NCBI GenBank assembly: GCA_021234155.1
Contig: JAJEKV010000051.1
Span: 8,884,105-8,948,104, forward strand
DNA length: 64,000 nt
Direction: 5' to 3'
Origin: Isoetes taiwanensis
Taxonomy: Eukaryota > Streptophyta > Lycopodiopsida > Isoetales > Isoetaceae
Below, piece by piece: positions 1 to 11,970 of this stretch. The position numbers and the translations under genes are program-made. The notes under the pieces are model-generated. The model saw only the letters and a program-made list of their open reading frames with translations, ran no database searches and was not told where the DNA came from. The stretch's first letter is position 1. Each line of letters begins with the position of its first letter.

Positions 1-88
1 CGGAAAAGTAGGCGTCCAAGAAGGATAGAGGCAAAAGGGCGGATCCTTGGGGGCGGTAGTTTGAAGTAGAAAATCTTGGGGCAGCCAT
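1..88 (-). pseudogene. Start of the extra ORF of element A (truncated by window edge)
   Basis: The minus-strand start codon at 88-86 lies in the same context as the start of the extra ORF of element B near 38018: both have GCAGCCATGG on the plus strand. Only about 29 codons are inside the window, and the sequence is diverged. The match shows that element A also carried the extra gene downstream of integrase. Confidence 0.5.
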
Positions 89-660
89 GGTAACGATGGG
101 CGTAAAACGAAGAGTGATTCCAAAGGCGGAAGGCGAAAGTCGAACCAATGGAGGACAAGGGCGCAGAGGGAAGGCGAAAAGGTGCGTTTTAAGCTTAATA
201 ACTGGAGGAAAAGAGGTATGAAGAGTGTGAAACTGGAACCGTTGATGGTGCGGTGTCAAAAGATGCCAAGAAGGGTATTGAGAGGCAAAAATTTGGCTAA
301 GTCCCAAAAAAAAGCGTAAAGGGAGAAGCAATGAGCGGTGAGGATGAGGCGTGAAAGAAGGATCCGGATGTGGCAATTGGCAAAGGACACACATTAATGT
401 TCGAATGCGTGAAAAGAAGGAATGGCATTCAATCTTTGGCAACTCAAAGTGGGATATCATTAAAAAGGAATGTGTCGGAAGGTACCATGGCTAGATATCG
501 TGGCCGGAGAAAAGATTCTCATTTTTAGAAACAAAATTTGCATTGCAAACACGTTGGCGATTTACGTGATTGGTCCGCGTCGACAAGGAGTTCCTCGATT
601 GGCTATATAAGGCTAACCGAGAGAGAGAGCATCATCATCTCGGTATGACTATGGTTAACT

Positions 661-895
661 GGCGAGCGAAACTAAGCACGATGCCCACTCTGTCGAGGAA
701 TGGATCACTTGTAAGATGAATTATGCGGATCTCGGCGCGCTGCCACAACCGTGGCATTGAATGGGCGGTTTGGTGTGCGGGATGGCTGAACATCCCGACC
801 GAAGACTAATGGGATGGAGGTGGTTACGCACCTTGGGATCCGGGAGCGAACCTCTACCATCTCCTCGCATCACCACCTCTGCTCAACCGGAGTAG
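661..895 (+). pseudogene. Antisense small ORF of element A (decayed)
   Basis: This plus-strand segment aligns with the 80-codon antisense ORF of element B at 38546-38788. Shared pieces include EEWIT-KMN, the CGMAEHPD stretch, MEVV-HL and the terminal PE followed by a stop at 893-895. The reading frame is broken. A TATATAAG box lies upstream at 604-611, at a spacing like that in element B. The function is unknown and no known domain is recognised. Confidence 0.5.
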
Positions 896-1089
896 AGGGT
901 TTTTCCTCTTAGGACTTAGTAAATAGGGCTCACGAGCCCGTTTTTTATATATAGAGGGCGGTGCCCATAAGCGGAAATAGGCTTTGGCTGCGCCCACATT
1001 TTGTAAAAATCTCCACTATAATATAAGATACGCCTTTCTAGTCACTTTACGTGGTGTTTGCTTCTTGAATTGTCTCTGTTTGTTGATTT

Positions 1090-2160
1090 TCACTTTCAGG
1101 TGTGATGAAATGCTTTGAGTCGAAAACCATTTACCAATGTAGGTAAGGGAGTGCCATCTAACTCACTAGTTGGAAAACACTTGGTCTAACCACTTGAACA
1201 ATTTGATAAGGACCAAGCCAGCGAAACTTGAGTTTAGGAAAAATTTTGTACACGGAATCATAAAGAAGAACCAACTTCGCCTTCTTTGAATGTTTTTGTC
1301 TTGGGCGTTTGTCATGTAAAGATTTTTGCAACTACGTTGTCCATGAAAGAACACGAATATAAGCATCCCGTCGAAGTTCATCCATTTGTTCTAATTGATA
1401 GACCCTTTCTTTGAGTCACGTTAGGTGGATTATGAAGCGTGCTTGATGAAAACAGGTGTTGGAAGGATGTATTCAAAGCGGCATGAGAGCTTCGACCATA
1501 AACCAATTTAAAAGGAGTGTGACCACTAGCAATCTTGAAACAAGTATTGTAGGCCCAAAGAACGATTGGGAAGTTTTGTGCCGCAATGCAAATGGGAAGC
1601 GTCCACAAATTTTTCTTGAGAATGGTGACCGGCGTTTTGTTGGTGCTTTACGCCAAAACCATTACCTTGAGGATAGTAAGGTGTGCTCTTGTGATGATGT
1701 ATGAGGAGATAATCCGACTCCTTGATAGTATGATTGATGAAATGAACACCACGGTCATCGACCAGACTCAGGTGGGGGCAGCGAATCGGCGTGATAATTT
1801 GTTGATAGAGAACTCTAGCGGTGTGCTTGGCGGTGTTGTGCGGAAGTGCACAAGCTTCCCCATTTGGTGGCGAGTCGTGAGAACGAATGTATCGGACACG
1901 AGTGTGCCGCGCCAGAGGATCTATAGGTCCCACAAAGTCCATTCCCCATTTCTTTGAAGGAAGTGGCGTGGCGACCCGTCAAGGGAAGAGCGCGGGCCGT
2001 GGGGCGTCCCCACCACCCGGCAAAGCGTCCACACGCGGGCGTGGTGTGGAGCATCTTTGAAGAGCGTGGGCCAATAATACCCGGCTAGAAGGATTTTGCG
2101 CGCGTGGTGTCACCATGAAAATGACCACCACCGAGCCCTTGATGAGCTTCTCGAACAATA
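1090..2160 (-). pseudogene. Integrase remnant, element A
   Basis: Read on the minus strand, the catalytic core appears in alternating frames: MDFVGPIDP with the first acidic residue, DDRGVHFINH with the second, and STPYYPQGNG. The glutamate normally following NG is lost (NGFGV where element B has NGLAE). The C-terminal tail, with its LYDS and PYQI-like module, lies at about 1140-1290. Many single-base indels divide the domain. In an active element it would join element cDNA to nuclear DNA. Confidence 0.75.
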
Positions 2161-2170
2161 TCACGGAACT

Positions 2171-3560
2171 TCATGAGGTAGAACCGGCGTCTAAGGATGG
2201 TGTCCTTACCTTTTTGTAGAGATGTCCTCGCAACCATGGTGTAGTCACGGACCTCGGAGAAATTGATGGCACAGTTGGATTGTCGCTAAGGTGAGAGAGC
2301 GTCGCCTTCGGTGGGAAGAGCACGTGAGGAGGTTGCTGAAAATCATGAAACCAATGTGGTGTGGCCGTGACTAAAAAAGGCTGAGCATCGGAAAGGCGTT
2401 GAGAGACTCCGGTGGAGGGATCATCGTGTGGATGCGGAAAGATAATCCGAACGACATGAGATTTGGCCGCCTTATGAACGATTTCAAAAAGGAGCAAATT
2501 CTTGGAGAAGAAGGACCCAACGAGCAATGCGGCCCGTGGGGGCGTGGACTTGTTGATCAAATAGAGTAGTGCTTGGTGGTCCACAAAGAACTTGATTTGA
2601 TCGCCAAAAGGTAATGGATGGAAGCGTTGGACCACGTAAAATGAGACCCAAAGCTTCACGCCTGCGGCGAGAATAGTTGCGCCTTTCAGTGAGAATTGAG
2701 TTTTAATTTGGAAAGCGATTTGGTTTGTCGATGCGCATCATATGCTTGAGAAAGAACGGCTCCAATAGCAAACGCCGAGACATCGACATGAGCGTGAAAG
2801 GGCTTGTCCCATTGAGGAGGAACAAGAACCGGTGCACGAGTAAGCAAAAGCTTCATTTGTTGAAAGCAAAGATCCGCCGGGAATTCAAGCCGGGTAGATT
2901 CGCCACCCGTGAGTTTATGAATGGGATCGCAATGGTCGCTAGTCCGTGTATGAAGGTGGAGTAATAATTGACCTTACCCAGAAAGAGCGTGTCTCCTTGA
3001 TATTCGCGGGTGCTTGAGCCTTGAGCACTGGCCCGATTTTGGCGGGATCTCCGTGGTGATACCCGCTTTCTTCGACAACATGGCCTAACGAACACGGAGG
3101 TGACGCAAAAGGTGCATTTCGGGATTGAGACTAATGGGACTCATCACATTTGGAAGACGAGTTCCAATTTATCCAAATGGTCACCATGGAATCAGGCGAG
3201 AAGTCATCTTGAAAAATTTGCAAGAAGGGATTTTCCTTCATGAAATCATGAAAAATCGAGAGCATGATGCGTTGAAAGCGTTGATGGAGAGTTTGATAGT
3301 CCAAAAGGAACCACCTTGTAGGCAAAAAGTAGTGCCGGGGTGGTGAAGGTAGTCTTGAGTTGATCAGATTCTTTGATTGAGATCGATTGTAGCGGAAAAA
3401 CCATCCATAAAGGGAGTACATCTCATGTCCACCACTTCTTCCTAACCCGGTCCGTGAAGGAAGTGGAAAATGATCACGCCCGTGGCCGATTGAGTTTCCG
3501 ATAGTCCCACGACGCCGGATCTTACCATTGTGCTTAAGGGCAATGGCGATGGGGCTCACC
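2171..3560 (-). pseudogene. Reverse transcriptase and RNase H remnant, element A
   Basis: The minus-strand 3559-3131 piece begins MSPIAIALKHNGKIR and contains the RT fingers and palm. The catalytic YxDD box appears as FQDD in IFQDDFS. The RNase H-like connection FFVDHQALLYLINK is in the ORF at 2659-2171, followed by HKAAKSHVV. Frames change repeatedly. FQDD agrees with the Ty3/Gypsy box position, and element B has lost its first aspartate there. Confidence 0.75.
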
Positions 3561-3584
3561 CATTCGAATGTTTGACCTCATAGA

Positions 3585-5111
3585 TCAAACCCCTGCGACA
3601 AGGAGTTTGTCAATTTCGCCTTGGACAGCGATCGCGGTAATTAGGGTTGAGCCGGTCTCGTCGTTGCTACAATGTCGTGCATCGATTTGGTAGGAATGGT
3701 GAGTTCCCCAAGCTTTTGTTGATTCCCGAAGATCTTTGTAACTCGAGGGCAAAAATGTGTTTGAATTTTTTTTGAACAGCTTGGCGGCCCCGTTACGATA
3801 AAGGCGAGGAAGATTGGCGACAATGCGGCAGTTGATTGTTGCCGACGCCCACAATGTCGACCACGGAGTCCGAATATGGGGTATGACTTCGTGATTCCGA
3901 CAATGTGTGCGCGGGGAGGTTGGAGCATAACCGGATCGTGGCACTTTTGCGTGGTGAAAAAGAGGGGTTGCCGGGCCATCCAAAGAGAGGTTGCTTCATG
4001 GCGTGTGCACGCCAAATGAGAGTTGCGTGAGGTTCAAGATCGAAAAGTGATCAACGTTGGATGCGATTGCAAGGAGCGGGTAGGGTCAAACAAAGCGCCC
4101 ACGGCCTGGTCCCGATCAAGAGTCATGTCTCCCCAAGGATCAGCATATTCGGGGTAGGATGACAGAGGGCGACGCCAGCAGTGGAGGGCGAACTTGATAA
4201 ATATTCCGAGCTTCTTCGTAATCGAGGTCCGAGAGAGGGTTCCGTGATTGTCAGCGAAATGATCCCGCCTCGCTTGCAAGTCCATGGTGGCATTGAGATG
4301 ACCATCGTTGATGACTAACCGGTCGTGGCCCAAGAATGGATACTCTTTTTGCCCGGGCGGAGAAAAGGTACGCCTACCAAGATTTCATAGTCACCGGATC
4401 TTCGCCGACTTTCCAAACTCCAAATTCCATGGGGAAGCGGAGATCACCAATGTTGATGTGAAGAATAGGTGTGACGCTTTTGAGGTCGCGTGATGTGGCC
4501 ATTAGCCAATTTGATGTCATATGGGGCAACGAAAAGAGTTGTGTGATGCCCATTTGTTTGGCGGAGTTTATAGTGTGATGAGATTGACCGCTACCTCCAT
4601 CTATTTGAACATGGTTGACTTGGTCGATACCAAGTGGCATGGACCGTGGGTGTAGAGGTATTGCGGCCCCAACTAAAACAGGTTGGGAGTGGTAACGGTC
4701 CTTGAGAGCGGTGACGAGTTTTAAAATGGTTGCCAAGCTTAAAGGAATTTTGATCTTGGCGAGCTCCTCTTTGGAGTTCGAGAGGTACATGAGAAAAAAG
4801 GATCCGCTGGTTCCACCGGTGCGGGAGCGTGGCGTGGAAGCAAAGAACTTCTTAGAGTAAGTCAACCTCGGCCGCAATATTGGGATATGTCCGAGAGCGT
4901 GGAGGTTGAGATGTTGAAGGGGTATCTTGTCTTTGTTGAGCTCTAGTGGTGGCATGAACATTTGCCAATGTGCGGCCTTCAAAGAGCTTGCATGAGGTTC
5001 AAAATGCTTTGGCGAACTTTGGGCATGACATGTGGCATGAGTTTTTCCAAGTCGTGCAAAGTGAACCTTTTTTTCGCCCCTCATGAGGAATGGTGTCAAC
5101 CGCAAAGGCAA
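3585..5111 (-). pseudogene. Protease and linker region remnant, element A
   Basis: This region matches the protease/linker of element B. The minus ORF at 5111-4374 contains VQIDGGSGQS, a retropepsin-like D-G-G site, followed by the GITQLF and MATSRDLKSVTPILHINIGDL pieces. Downstream, 4333-4034 resembles the WGDMTLDRDQAVGALFDP stretch of element B. Frames are broken in several places. Confidence 0.65.
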
Positions 5112-6876
5112 AGTTGCGTGCCATTCGAATAATGGTCAAGGGACGTGATGCCTTAATGCGGCGTGAAACTAAAAACCAACCCAATTTGACGGCGGATCGG
5201 AGGATAAGTGCCTGAAAAATTTCCTCTTGGGCTTGTTGATCCACCGAGGTTGATTCTTTGGAGCTGGTTGATAACGTGATTGCCGAGGCTCTTGGTGGCT
5301 TCTTTAAGAACTGGTCGCGGGCCTTGTTTGCCATTAGCAAGCCGAGTTGGTAAGCCGTGAGGCGGACCGATGTGGTCCGGGATTGGTGCCGAAGTGCGCA
5401 CCGAACTTGAGGAAGTTGAGGACACTTGGTGGTGGTATGACCCCATTCTTGGGACAAAGTGATAACACCGAGCTTTAGAAGGATCAAAGGAGAATGGGGG
5501 TTGGATCCCGTGGTTGGTCTATTCTTGATAGAGTTGCGTGGGCTGCACCCGAAGAGGTGGCTCACGATAGTGCGATTGTTGCCGAGGTGTGGTTTGCACT
5601 TGATAAAACCATTTTGTTGCGGAACGATTATTGGGATGAGTGCGAAAGTGCACTCTTCCGTGGCATGATTGCACATGTTGCATCTCTTTGCAATGAGGCG
5701 CCATTGGTGGAGTTGCACCCATTGGCCAAATGGCCTTGGTATTTGCAAATATGGCACCGTGATTTGACTACTACTGTGGATTAGCGTGTTGATTTGAACA
5801 CCGTTTGTGGAACCATGATGTGGAATAAGCGGAGTTCTTGCAGAGCCACCGGGGAGGAAACATTGACGGAGTGATTGACAAGATCGATAGCTTTGCTCCA
5901 AAGTCTTGGGACGCAGTGTATTCTGGCCATGAGTCGAATAGCGGTGGAGGAAGTCCTTGGAGAAACCAGACCAAAACTGCCTCTGTGGGGTACCCCTTTG
6001 AGCTTACTAAGCTGAATCGTGAAGTCGATCCAAAAAAATCCCGCGCAGACTCGCGGGCTCTTGTTGAAGTTCATTGAGTTGTTTGAGATGAAGTTGATCA
6101 TCATCCGTGGTCCCCAGAATGAGACGTAAAAGCAAAGGCGGACGATCTTGTTTCCAATGGCTTTTGTTGGACAAGCCATTGATGAGGAGAGCCATGCGTG
6201 GTGGTGGAAAAGATGTGGAATTTCAGTTGAGGTTGCGATGACCATTTAGGACAGCTAGAGCCTCAAATTCTTCCATGTGGGCCTGAGCACTTTGGTCTAA
6301 CGGTTTGCCTTCGTGTTGCCAAAGGTGGGATAAGCCGGGCCGTGAGTCCGAAAGGTAGATGTGAAAGTGCCGGGTCGGACAGAACCGTATAGTGAGGAAA
6401 TTGAGGTTGAGTTGGATGTGGCATGGTGCCCAAGGACCCGATGAAGGGTGACGGTGGTTGAGAAACCAAGTAGCCGGAACATTGGTTTTGAGATCTCTAA
6501 GGTTGTAAAACAAAGAAGGGCAAAGGGAAACGAGGGAAAGGATACTCCCCGGTAGGCTTAAAGGAGACATGTGGATAGCCGTACCCAACCCGGGGAGATG
6601 ATGGTTGTGAAGGAAGAGGCGATGGCCCCAAGAATGATGGATGTAGGCATGTTCGTGGGTATGAAAGTACGGTTGAGAAGGTTGAGCCCCGATAAGGCTC
6701 CCCGGAGTGATGAGGGACTCGAGGCCAGGGAGCAATGTTTGCACGCTTGGGGCGGGAACCGGGACGAGACAGACACGAGGGGTTGGTGGTACTGACCGAG
6801 CCCTAGATCGAAGGTGGCCGCCCTCTATGTCATAAGGCTCCATACACATGTCGCTTAACAGCTCCCCTGTCACCAT
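5112..6876 (-). pseudogene. Gag remnant, element A
   Basis: The minus ORF at 6876-6223 keeps the N-terminal Gag segment (YDIEGGHLRSRARS) and a capsid-proximal segment (QSAQAHMEEFEALAVLNGH). Capsid pieces continue in shifted frames to about 5990. Zinc-knuckle pieces (CNMCNHATEE and a GHTTTKC box) lie in 5400-5730. The order and spacing equal those of element B gag (44741-43842) and zinc-knuckle region. Confidence 0.7.
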
Positions 6877-6996
6877 GGCGCTTCCAAGCCGGAGAGGTCA
6901 TTCGAGAAAGGAGTTCTCCGGGCGCGGAAATTACTTTAATGCATTATGGCGGCTGTAAGAAAGTAGGATAAAATCGACCCGCAAAATGGGCCATGT

Positions 6997-7580
6997 TGTT
7001 TGGGGTCCGGGTTCGAACTCCCCGGAAGACAGCCCTACAGCGGAGGACCCGTGGATCTAACAGAGAGTCCGGGGACTATGTCACGGGATTTGCAAGAAGA
7101 GAAGAAGAAGAAGAAAACGTAACAAATGAGAGAAAGATAATAAGCTTCCTTTGATATCAATGATGAAAATACATGAGCTCTCTAATAGAGAGAAAACCGA
7201 AAAGGAGACAAGACTCAAAACTCATCTAAAAACTCATGTGCTAGCTCTACTCATATATAGTACAATGGCCTTGGGCCCAATATAGACACTGGATCGATCT
7301 CGCGGCCGGATCGGAAGGAGGCCCGATTTGAGGAATGTTTGGCGGTGCCTCTTGAAGTGCCTAGAATCACGCCGACGCCGACGCTGGTGTGACGGGCCGC
7401 CACTTGTCCGAAGCGGGCCTCTTGTTGACGGGCCACAAAGCTTTGATCGCGTGGGTCCGCCGCTTGGTCTTCGCGAGCCTTCGATGTCCGACCCGTGGTC
7501 GATCGAGGATCCTTTGAGCTTTGACCTTGGTCATGTCAGATGCATGAATAGTCCCGTACTGTGAGGCAATGGGACTAACC
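6997..7580 (-). repeat. 5' LTR of element A
   Basis: This 584-bp LTR starts on the plus strand with TGTTTGGGGTCC, the complement of the LTR end CCCCAAACA. It ends at GGGACTAAC, the complement of GTTAGTCCC with the terminal base altered. It matches the solo LTR at 63207-63791 closely in opposite orientation, including the segment with the ATATATGAG box and the GGGCCCAAGGCC segment. The minus-strand sequence just inside reads TGGCCCATTTTGCGGG, which may be a decayed primer-binding site. Confidence 0.85.
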
Positions 7581-8600
7581 TGAAATGAATCAGAGGCAAA
7601 ATTGCTGGAGCTCCGGTTAGGGGTCAAACCCGGGCCGCTTATTACGTAAATAAATGGGCTCGCATACGACTCGCCATTTATTAGGCGTAATGGGCTCTCG
7701 GGGGTTTAACCCTTCTTAACCAAGATGTTAAAATTGTTAACAAAATGTGTTGTGAATTTATCCCGTCGGTGCGAGCCACGGTTAAAGGTCGTTAATGGCG
7801 AGCACCTAAGTTAAGGTGTTAACCGCGACAATGGCTGCATTTACGGCGGCATAGTCGGGCGGCGGCGGAAATAGCTGGTCCGCCGAATCTCTCGCACCAT
7901 TCGGTTTTTTGTCTTATTTTCGTCTCCGGTATGTTCTCGAATCTTTTCTTTGCATTTATCCATAGGTATGTTCTCGAATCCTTTTCTTTGCTTTGATGGT
8001 ACTTCTACTTGTAGTCTAAACTCGATCTTATCTTCCAAATGCCAAATTCCATCTATAAACATAAGCGTTGCAAGTGGTAATTTTCCGGTATTTTTGGATA
8101 TCCTCTTCAACCGCCAAATCGATAATTTACTCTACAAAGCAAAGGTTGTATGGTCCTCGACGAATGGAAACAATGGTCGGGCATGTTTGAAATTGTGAGA
8201 GTGCTAGTATTTTTTGTGTTGCTATCGCTGAATTTGATCAGCTATAGGTAGATCAATGGGTAGATCGTAATGGCATGGCACATAACATCCGCTTTCGAGA
8301 GCCTTGTGTTTAAGAAACAAGAAGAATGTAGAGGATAGACAGATCGTAGGAATTGGGCCTACAAGGTTATGTACGCCAAGCTCCTCAGATCCGTTAGATT
8401 TTTAAGGGAGCCAAGGGCTTCGGGTGAACAATTCGATAATCCCTCCCATAAAAACCGAAGCTTAATGATGGTAGTGAAGATTCATCTTCTACAACAAGAT
8501 TTTACATTTTTACAAGATTTACATTTATTCCACATTTACATTTTTAAGACTCAATTGTGAAAGAAGCTTCCACATTGCATTCCGCCTCCATTCCCTCGAC
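7581..8600. other. No gene recognised; AT-rich spacer
   Basis: No convincing coding region is seen. A short internal duplication, GGTATGTTCTCGAATC, occurs at about 7928 and 7966. An open frame of 89 codons on the minus strand at 8110-7841 is rich in lysine and arginine, resembles no family I recognise, and is most likely chance. Confidence 0.5.
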
Positions 8601-8960
8601 ATAAGAATAGATCGCCCTCAATAAAATTGGCCTTATGTCGGTCGCCGCTTTTTATTGTGCAAAAGACAAAGACATGAACTCACCGCAGTAACATCAAGTA
8701 ATGATATGATAATGTTAAGCTAGGTCACGATCAACATAATCCGGGATGAGATGTGAGATCTAGTCTCGGTTTTTACTATGCCGCTGGCCTCAAACCACGT
8801 GACATGTAAGACAATCGGATGGCCCTGCCACAAGATTGAGAGACACTGATAAGTATAGATCGCCCTTAGGTGAAAATTGGCCCTTAGGTAAAATTGTGCA
8901 AAAGCAAAGACATGAACTCTCTCGCAAAGGCATCAAGTAATGGGCAACAAGAGATAAGAT
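8601..8960. repeat. Diverged direct duplication, about 110 bp per copy
   Basis: 8601-8715 and 8849-8960 share an ordered series of blocks: ATAG-ATAGATCGCCCT, AAAATTGG, ATTGTGCAAAAG, AAAGACATGAACTC and CATCAAGTAATG. About 130 bases separate the copies. Indels divide the blocks, so the duplication is old. Confidence 0.75.
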
Positions 8961-9563
8961 AAAAAGTTGAGCACATAAAGTGACTAGAAGATTGATTTTC
9001 AAAATTTGAATTCGTGACTCGGAACTATAGTTGAATCATGTCTTTATGAGTAGCAATGGAATGTTTTGAGTCGGATGGCATGGGGGCCCAGTTCTTTAAG
9101 CATTTCAAGAAAAAACATTGCCGGAATTTTACAAGAAACTAATGGATGCGGTTTTCCTAAGTTAACCATTAACTTACTAGATATATATCCACAATCGCGA
9201 CGAGGAAAATTGACAAGGCCGGTATTATGAATATTAGCTCCCGAAAGTAATAATCAATGTTAAAGTTGAGCTCTCTTTTGTCTAAGTTGAATCTCTATCC
9301 AATCTATAGACGACTTCACATCTTCAAGAGTGATATTTTTAATGTCATCATGGATCAACTTGGCAACAGAGGGAAACATGGTTACACTTGATTTCCCTTG
9401 CAAGTGGTCGGGCAGCATACAATATGAGCCGATTGCCAAAATAGTTTTCGTGAAGAGGAGGGCTCCATCATTTTTACTCTCAAATTGTAAGGATAACAGA
9501 ATGTTGTGGTGACATGATTTGGCAAGTCACGCGTTTCTGGCCATGGCCTTCCATGCCATGCTA
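8961..9563. other. No gene recognised
   Basis: AT-rich sequence with short open frames only. No splice-bounded coding stretch, RNA gene or transposon end was found. Confidence 0.5.
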
Positions 9564-9696
9564 GAGATGGCTTCAAATGCAAAGAATATGGCCATATGAG
9601 TAGGGGCTCAAATGCAAGAGATGGCCATATGAGTAGAGATGGCTTCAAATGCAAAAGAATATGGCCATATGAGAATATGGCCATATGAGTAGGGGA
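9564..9696. repeat. Minisatellite with GGCCATATGAGTAG units
   Basis: Alternating blocks of GAGATGGCTTCAAATGCAA and AATATGGCCATATGAGTAG are repeated. GGCCATATGAG occurs four times within 133 bases. Unit length varies because partial units are present. Confidence 0.85.
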
Positions 9697-10996
9697 AACT
9701 CACAATAGTTCTTTTTGTGTGCTGTTTTAAACCGCACTTTTGCATATTGCGCCTTTGACTAGTTTGCATAATGAATGTAGTTTTATATGCTCTTTCAAAG
9801 ATTTTGACGAACCATTTGGCTATGGTATGACAATTGCAATGCCTTTCATTTACGCACTTTTGAACACAGGTGGATGAGTTAATTGGCATACAAAGAAAGG
9901 AATGCTTAGGATTTTTATAGTGTGTTGAAAGTGTATCTAAAATGGGCCGGTGACTTTGAAAAATTAAGGTGATTGACAAGAAAAACGGACTTTCAACAAG
10001 AACGTGAGCTATTTGATTTTATGACTAAATGTCTAGTGTGAATGCGTTTTTCAATTATGTTATGTTATTATATAACATAACCGAATAGGTGTGCATGCAT
10101 CTTAACGGATTCTCATATATTAAAAATTAACATAACTAACATTTCAACTGCACTAAGAGGCTTTGTTTTAGAGATTTTTAACTGATTAGATTAATATTAA
10201 GATAACCAAGAGTGCGTAAGACGATTATTATGTTAACCTTAATTTAAGATAATAAAAGTGGGGTTAAAATCTATTTTTTAAGATAACATAACCAATGGTC
10301 TGAAAGTGCCCTAAGTCTTCTAAGAATAAGTGTTCCAGATTATCCAAATAATAACGCTTAGAAAATGACGCATGAGGATCCTAACACATGGTGGTTACTC
10401 AACAAATAACTTTTAGGAGAGCGACACAATCCTAAGTGGTCCTATTTTATCCTTATGGCCCATTCACCAAAACCAAACTCGAAGATACTCAAAATTTGGA
10501 TATAATTTTTTTATAAACACCTCAAAATCAAGATAGGGTAGGTTCTGAGTTAGCGTGGCAGAAATATTTGAGGCTGATTTCTATACGATATAAATGTCCA
10601 ATGCGAAACTTAAAATGTCAGACTATTTAGCAAAAAGTCTAAAAGCTTTTCCAAAAAGTTCTCCCAACATAGCTCCGTTCTACCACTTGCTCTACATTTC
10701 TACACAATGGGGTTATTTCGATTGTGATAGGCATTCTTCTTAAATGCAATTGTGCATGTTTGGGTAGCACTGTCTGTAATTTGAGAGGCTTGGAGGTTTC
10801 ACCATAATTCATGTTAAGTACTTTAAGCCTTCAACTTGACTCAACATAAAGAACATCATCGAGTATGTATAGCCTAGTATCGGCTGCCAAGGGATAAGTT
10901 GTCAGTTGGGCTGCAAAGCAATGACATTGAGCAACAGAGAGCACATGGTCTGGTGTGAAAAGAGCAGAATAATTATTGAACAAGCAAAGGAGGTTT
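9697..10996. other. No gene recognised; AT-rich spacer
   Basis: The segment contains short palindromic AT stretches such as TGTTATTATATAACA at about 10064. Nothing points to coding sequence or a complete mobile element. Confidence 0.45.
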
Positions 10997-11038
10997 GATT
11001 TACGCGTGGCATGCTTGCGCAGGGGCCATGCTAATCTT
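10997..11038 (-). pseudogene. U6 spliceosomal snRNA fragment
   Basis: The minus strand reads AAGATTAGCATGGCCCCTGC followed by GCAAGCATGCCACGCGTAAATC. This matches the most conserved part of plant U6 snRNA, including the AGCATGGCCCCTGCGCAAG core, with a few changes toward the 3' side. The 5' stem-loop and 3' U tract are not recognisable, and no plant upstream element (TCCCACATCG) or correctly placed TATA box was seen. It therefore looks like a truncated pseudogene copy. Confidence 0.8.
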
Positions 11039-11640
11039 TACAAAAGGTTTCGATTCAGGAGTAAAGGTCGGGTATAGAAAACATTAAGAAGGTGGAAACT
11101 TTGGGATGGAAACCATTAAGAAAGTTGTATAATGCTATAGTAATATCTTCATTTTTATTTTAAGAAAATAAAAAATGATATCTCCTTGCATTTGAAAAAG
11201 GAAAAATAAAAAAGAAGAGGTATACAATGTAGTTTAATGGGAGTTGAGACAAGACATTCTTTCCGACCATTGACCTATGTATTCGTTTGTGTAATAGCGT
11301 ATAGATTCTACATACGTTCCGAAGTGCAAATGCACGTTGACGCGTTAACGGTCAGGATTCCACAAAAATTCCAAAGCTGATGACGTGACATTCTTCGTCG
11401 CCGTTGAAATCCTAGTTCACAAAGTCCGGCTCCCGTCGCTTGCACAATGCATACTACAACAGGAGTTCTTATTATGGCCCAAATTCTTCATAATTGTCTC
11501 CTGATCAGATCGAAATCATGAAGTAATGAGTCGGATCCAACACCCAAAAGAAAAAGCCAAGAAAATGAAGAGAATCGATGTTTTTGAGCTTGTGAATCTG
11601 CTAAAAAACAAGATCTGTACACAAGCACCGATGCTTTGGC

Positions 11641-11970
11641 TCATTGAGTCGGAAAGCCTGTGAGTAATGGACACAGAGCTTGGCCAAACGTGACTCTAGC
11701 GGCTAGTCCGTGACCTGCCTCGAGCAAAACAGGGACAAATAACAATACGGCTTTCTGCCCAATTCTGACCATTTCTGCAACAATCCCTTTGCAATCCTTC
11801 TTTTTAATAAGAAAATGAAATGGGTTTTCCTTTCCGGTGAGGTCTTTGGTCATAAACCCAAGTGCCAATGCGTCTTTCTTCAAAGCCTCTTTTGCAGAGA
11901 GGCCTCTTCTCCATGACAAAAGTTTCTTGATTAATTCGCCCACCAATGCAAAAAGTTGCTCTCTGTTCAA
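11641..11970 (-). CDS. Unrecognised open reading frame (109 codons)
   Basis: The open frame begins MNREQLFALVGELIKKLLSW and includes a lysine-rich middle and a hydrophobic stretch, AVLLFVPVLLEAGHGLAARV, near residues 75-94. I recognise no family. It is divergent to the kinase gene and about 1 kb upstream of it. It could be an exon of a larger minus-strand gene or a chance frame; no splice sites were established. Confidence 0.22.
   Translation of the reverse strand: MNREQLFALVGELIKKLLSWRRGLSAKEALKKDALALGFMTKDLTGKENPFHFLIKKKDCKGIVAEMVRIGQKAVLLFVPVLLEAGHGLAARVTFGQALCPLLTGFPTQ

Larger units (their letters stand above)
1..7580 (-). mobile_element. Degenerate Tat-like Ty3/Gypsy retrotransposon, element A (left end outside window)
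   Basis: Minus-strand order from right to left is 5' LTR, gag, protease region, RT, RNase H, integrase, then the start of an extra ORF. This is the same order as the complete relative at 34423-45343, and the two align by eye along most of their length. Every domain is broken by small indels and stops, so the copy cannot make protein. Ty3/Gypsy assignment rests on RT before integrase and a GPY-type integrase tail. The Tat/Athila-like assignment rests on the FPGKLK-type tail seen in element B and on extra coding sequence after integrase. The 3' LTR lies beyond base 1, so its target duplication cannot be read. Confidence 0.88.

Noticed and set aside
7841-8110. An 89-codon basic ORF on the minus strand
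   Set aside because: No family resemblance, no splice or promoter context, and composition typical of chance frames in this spacer.
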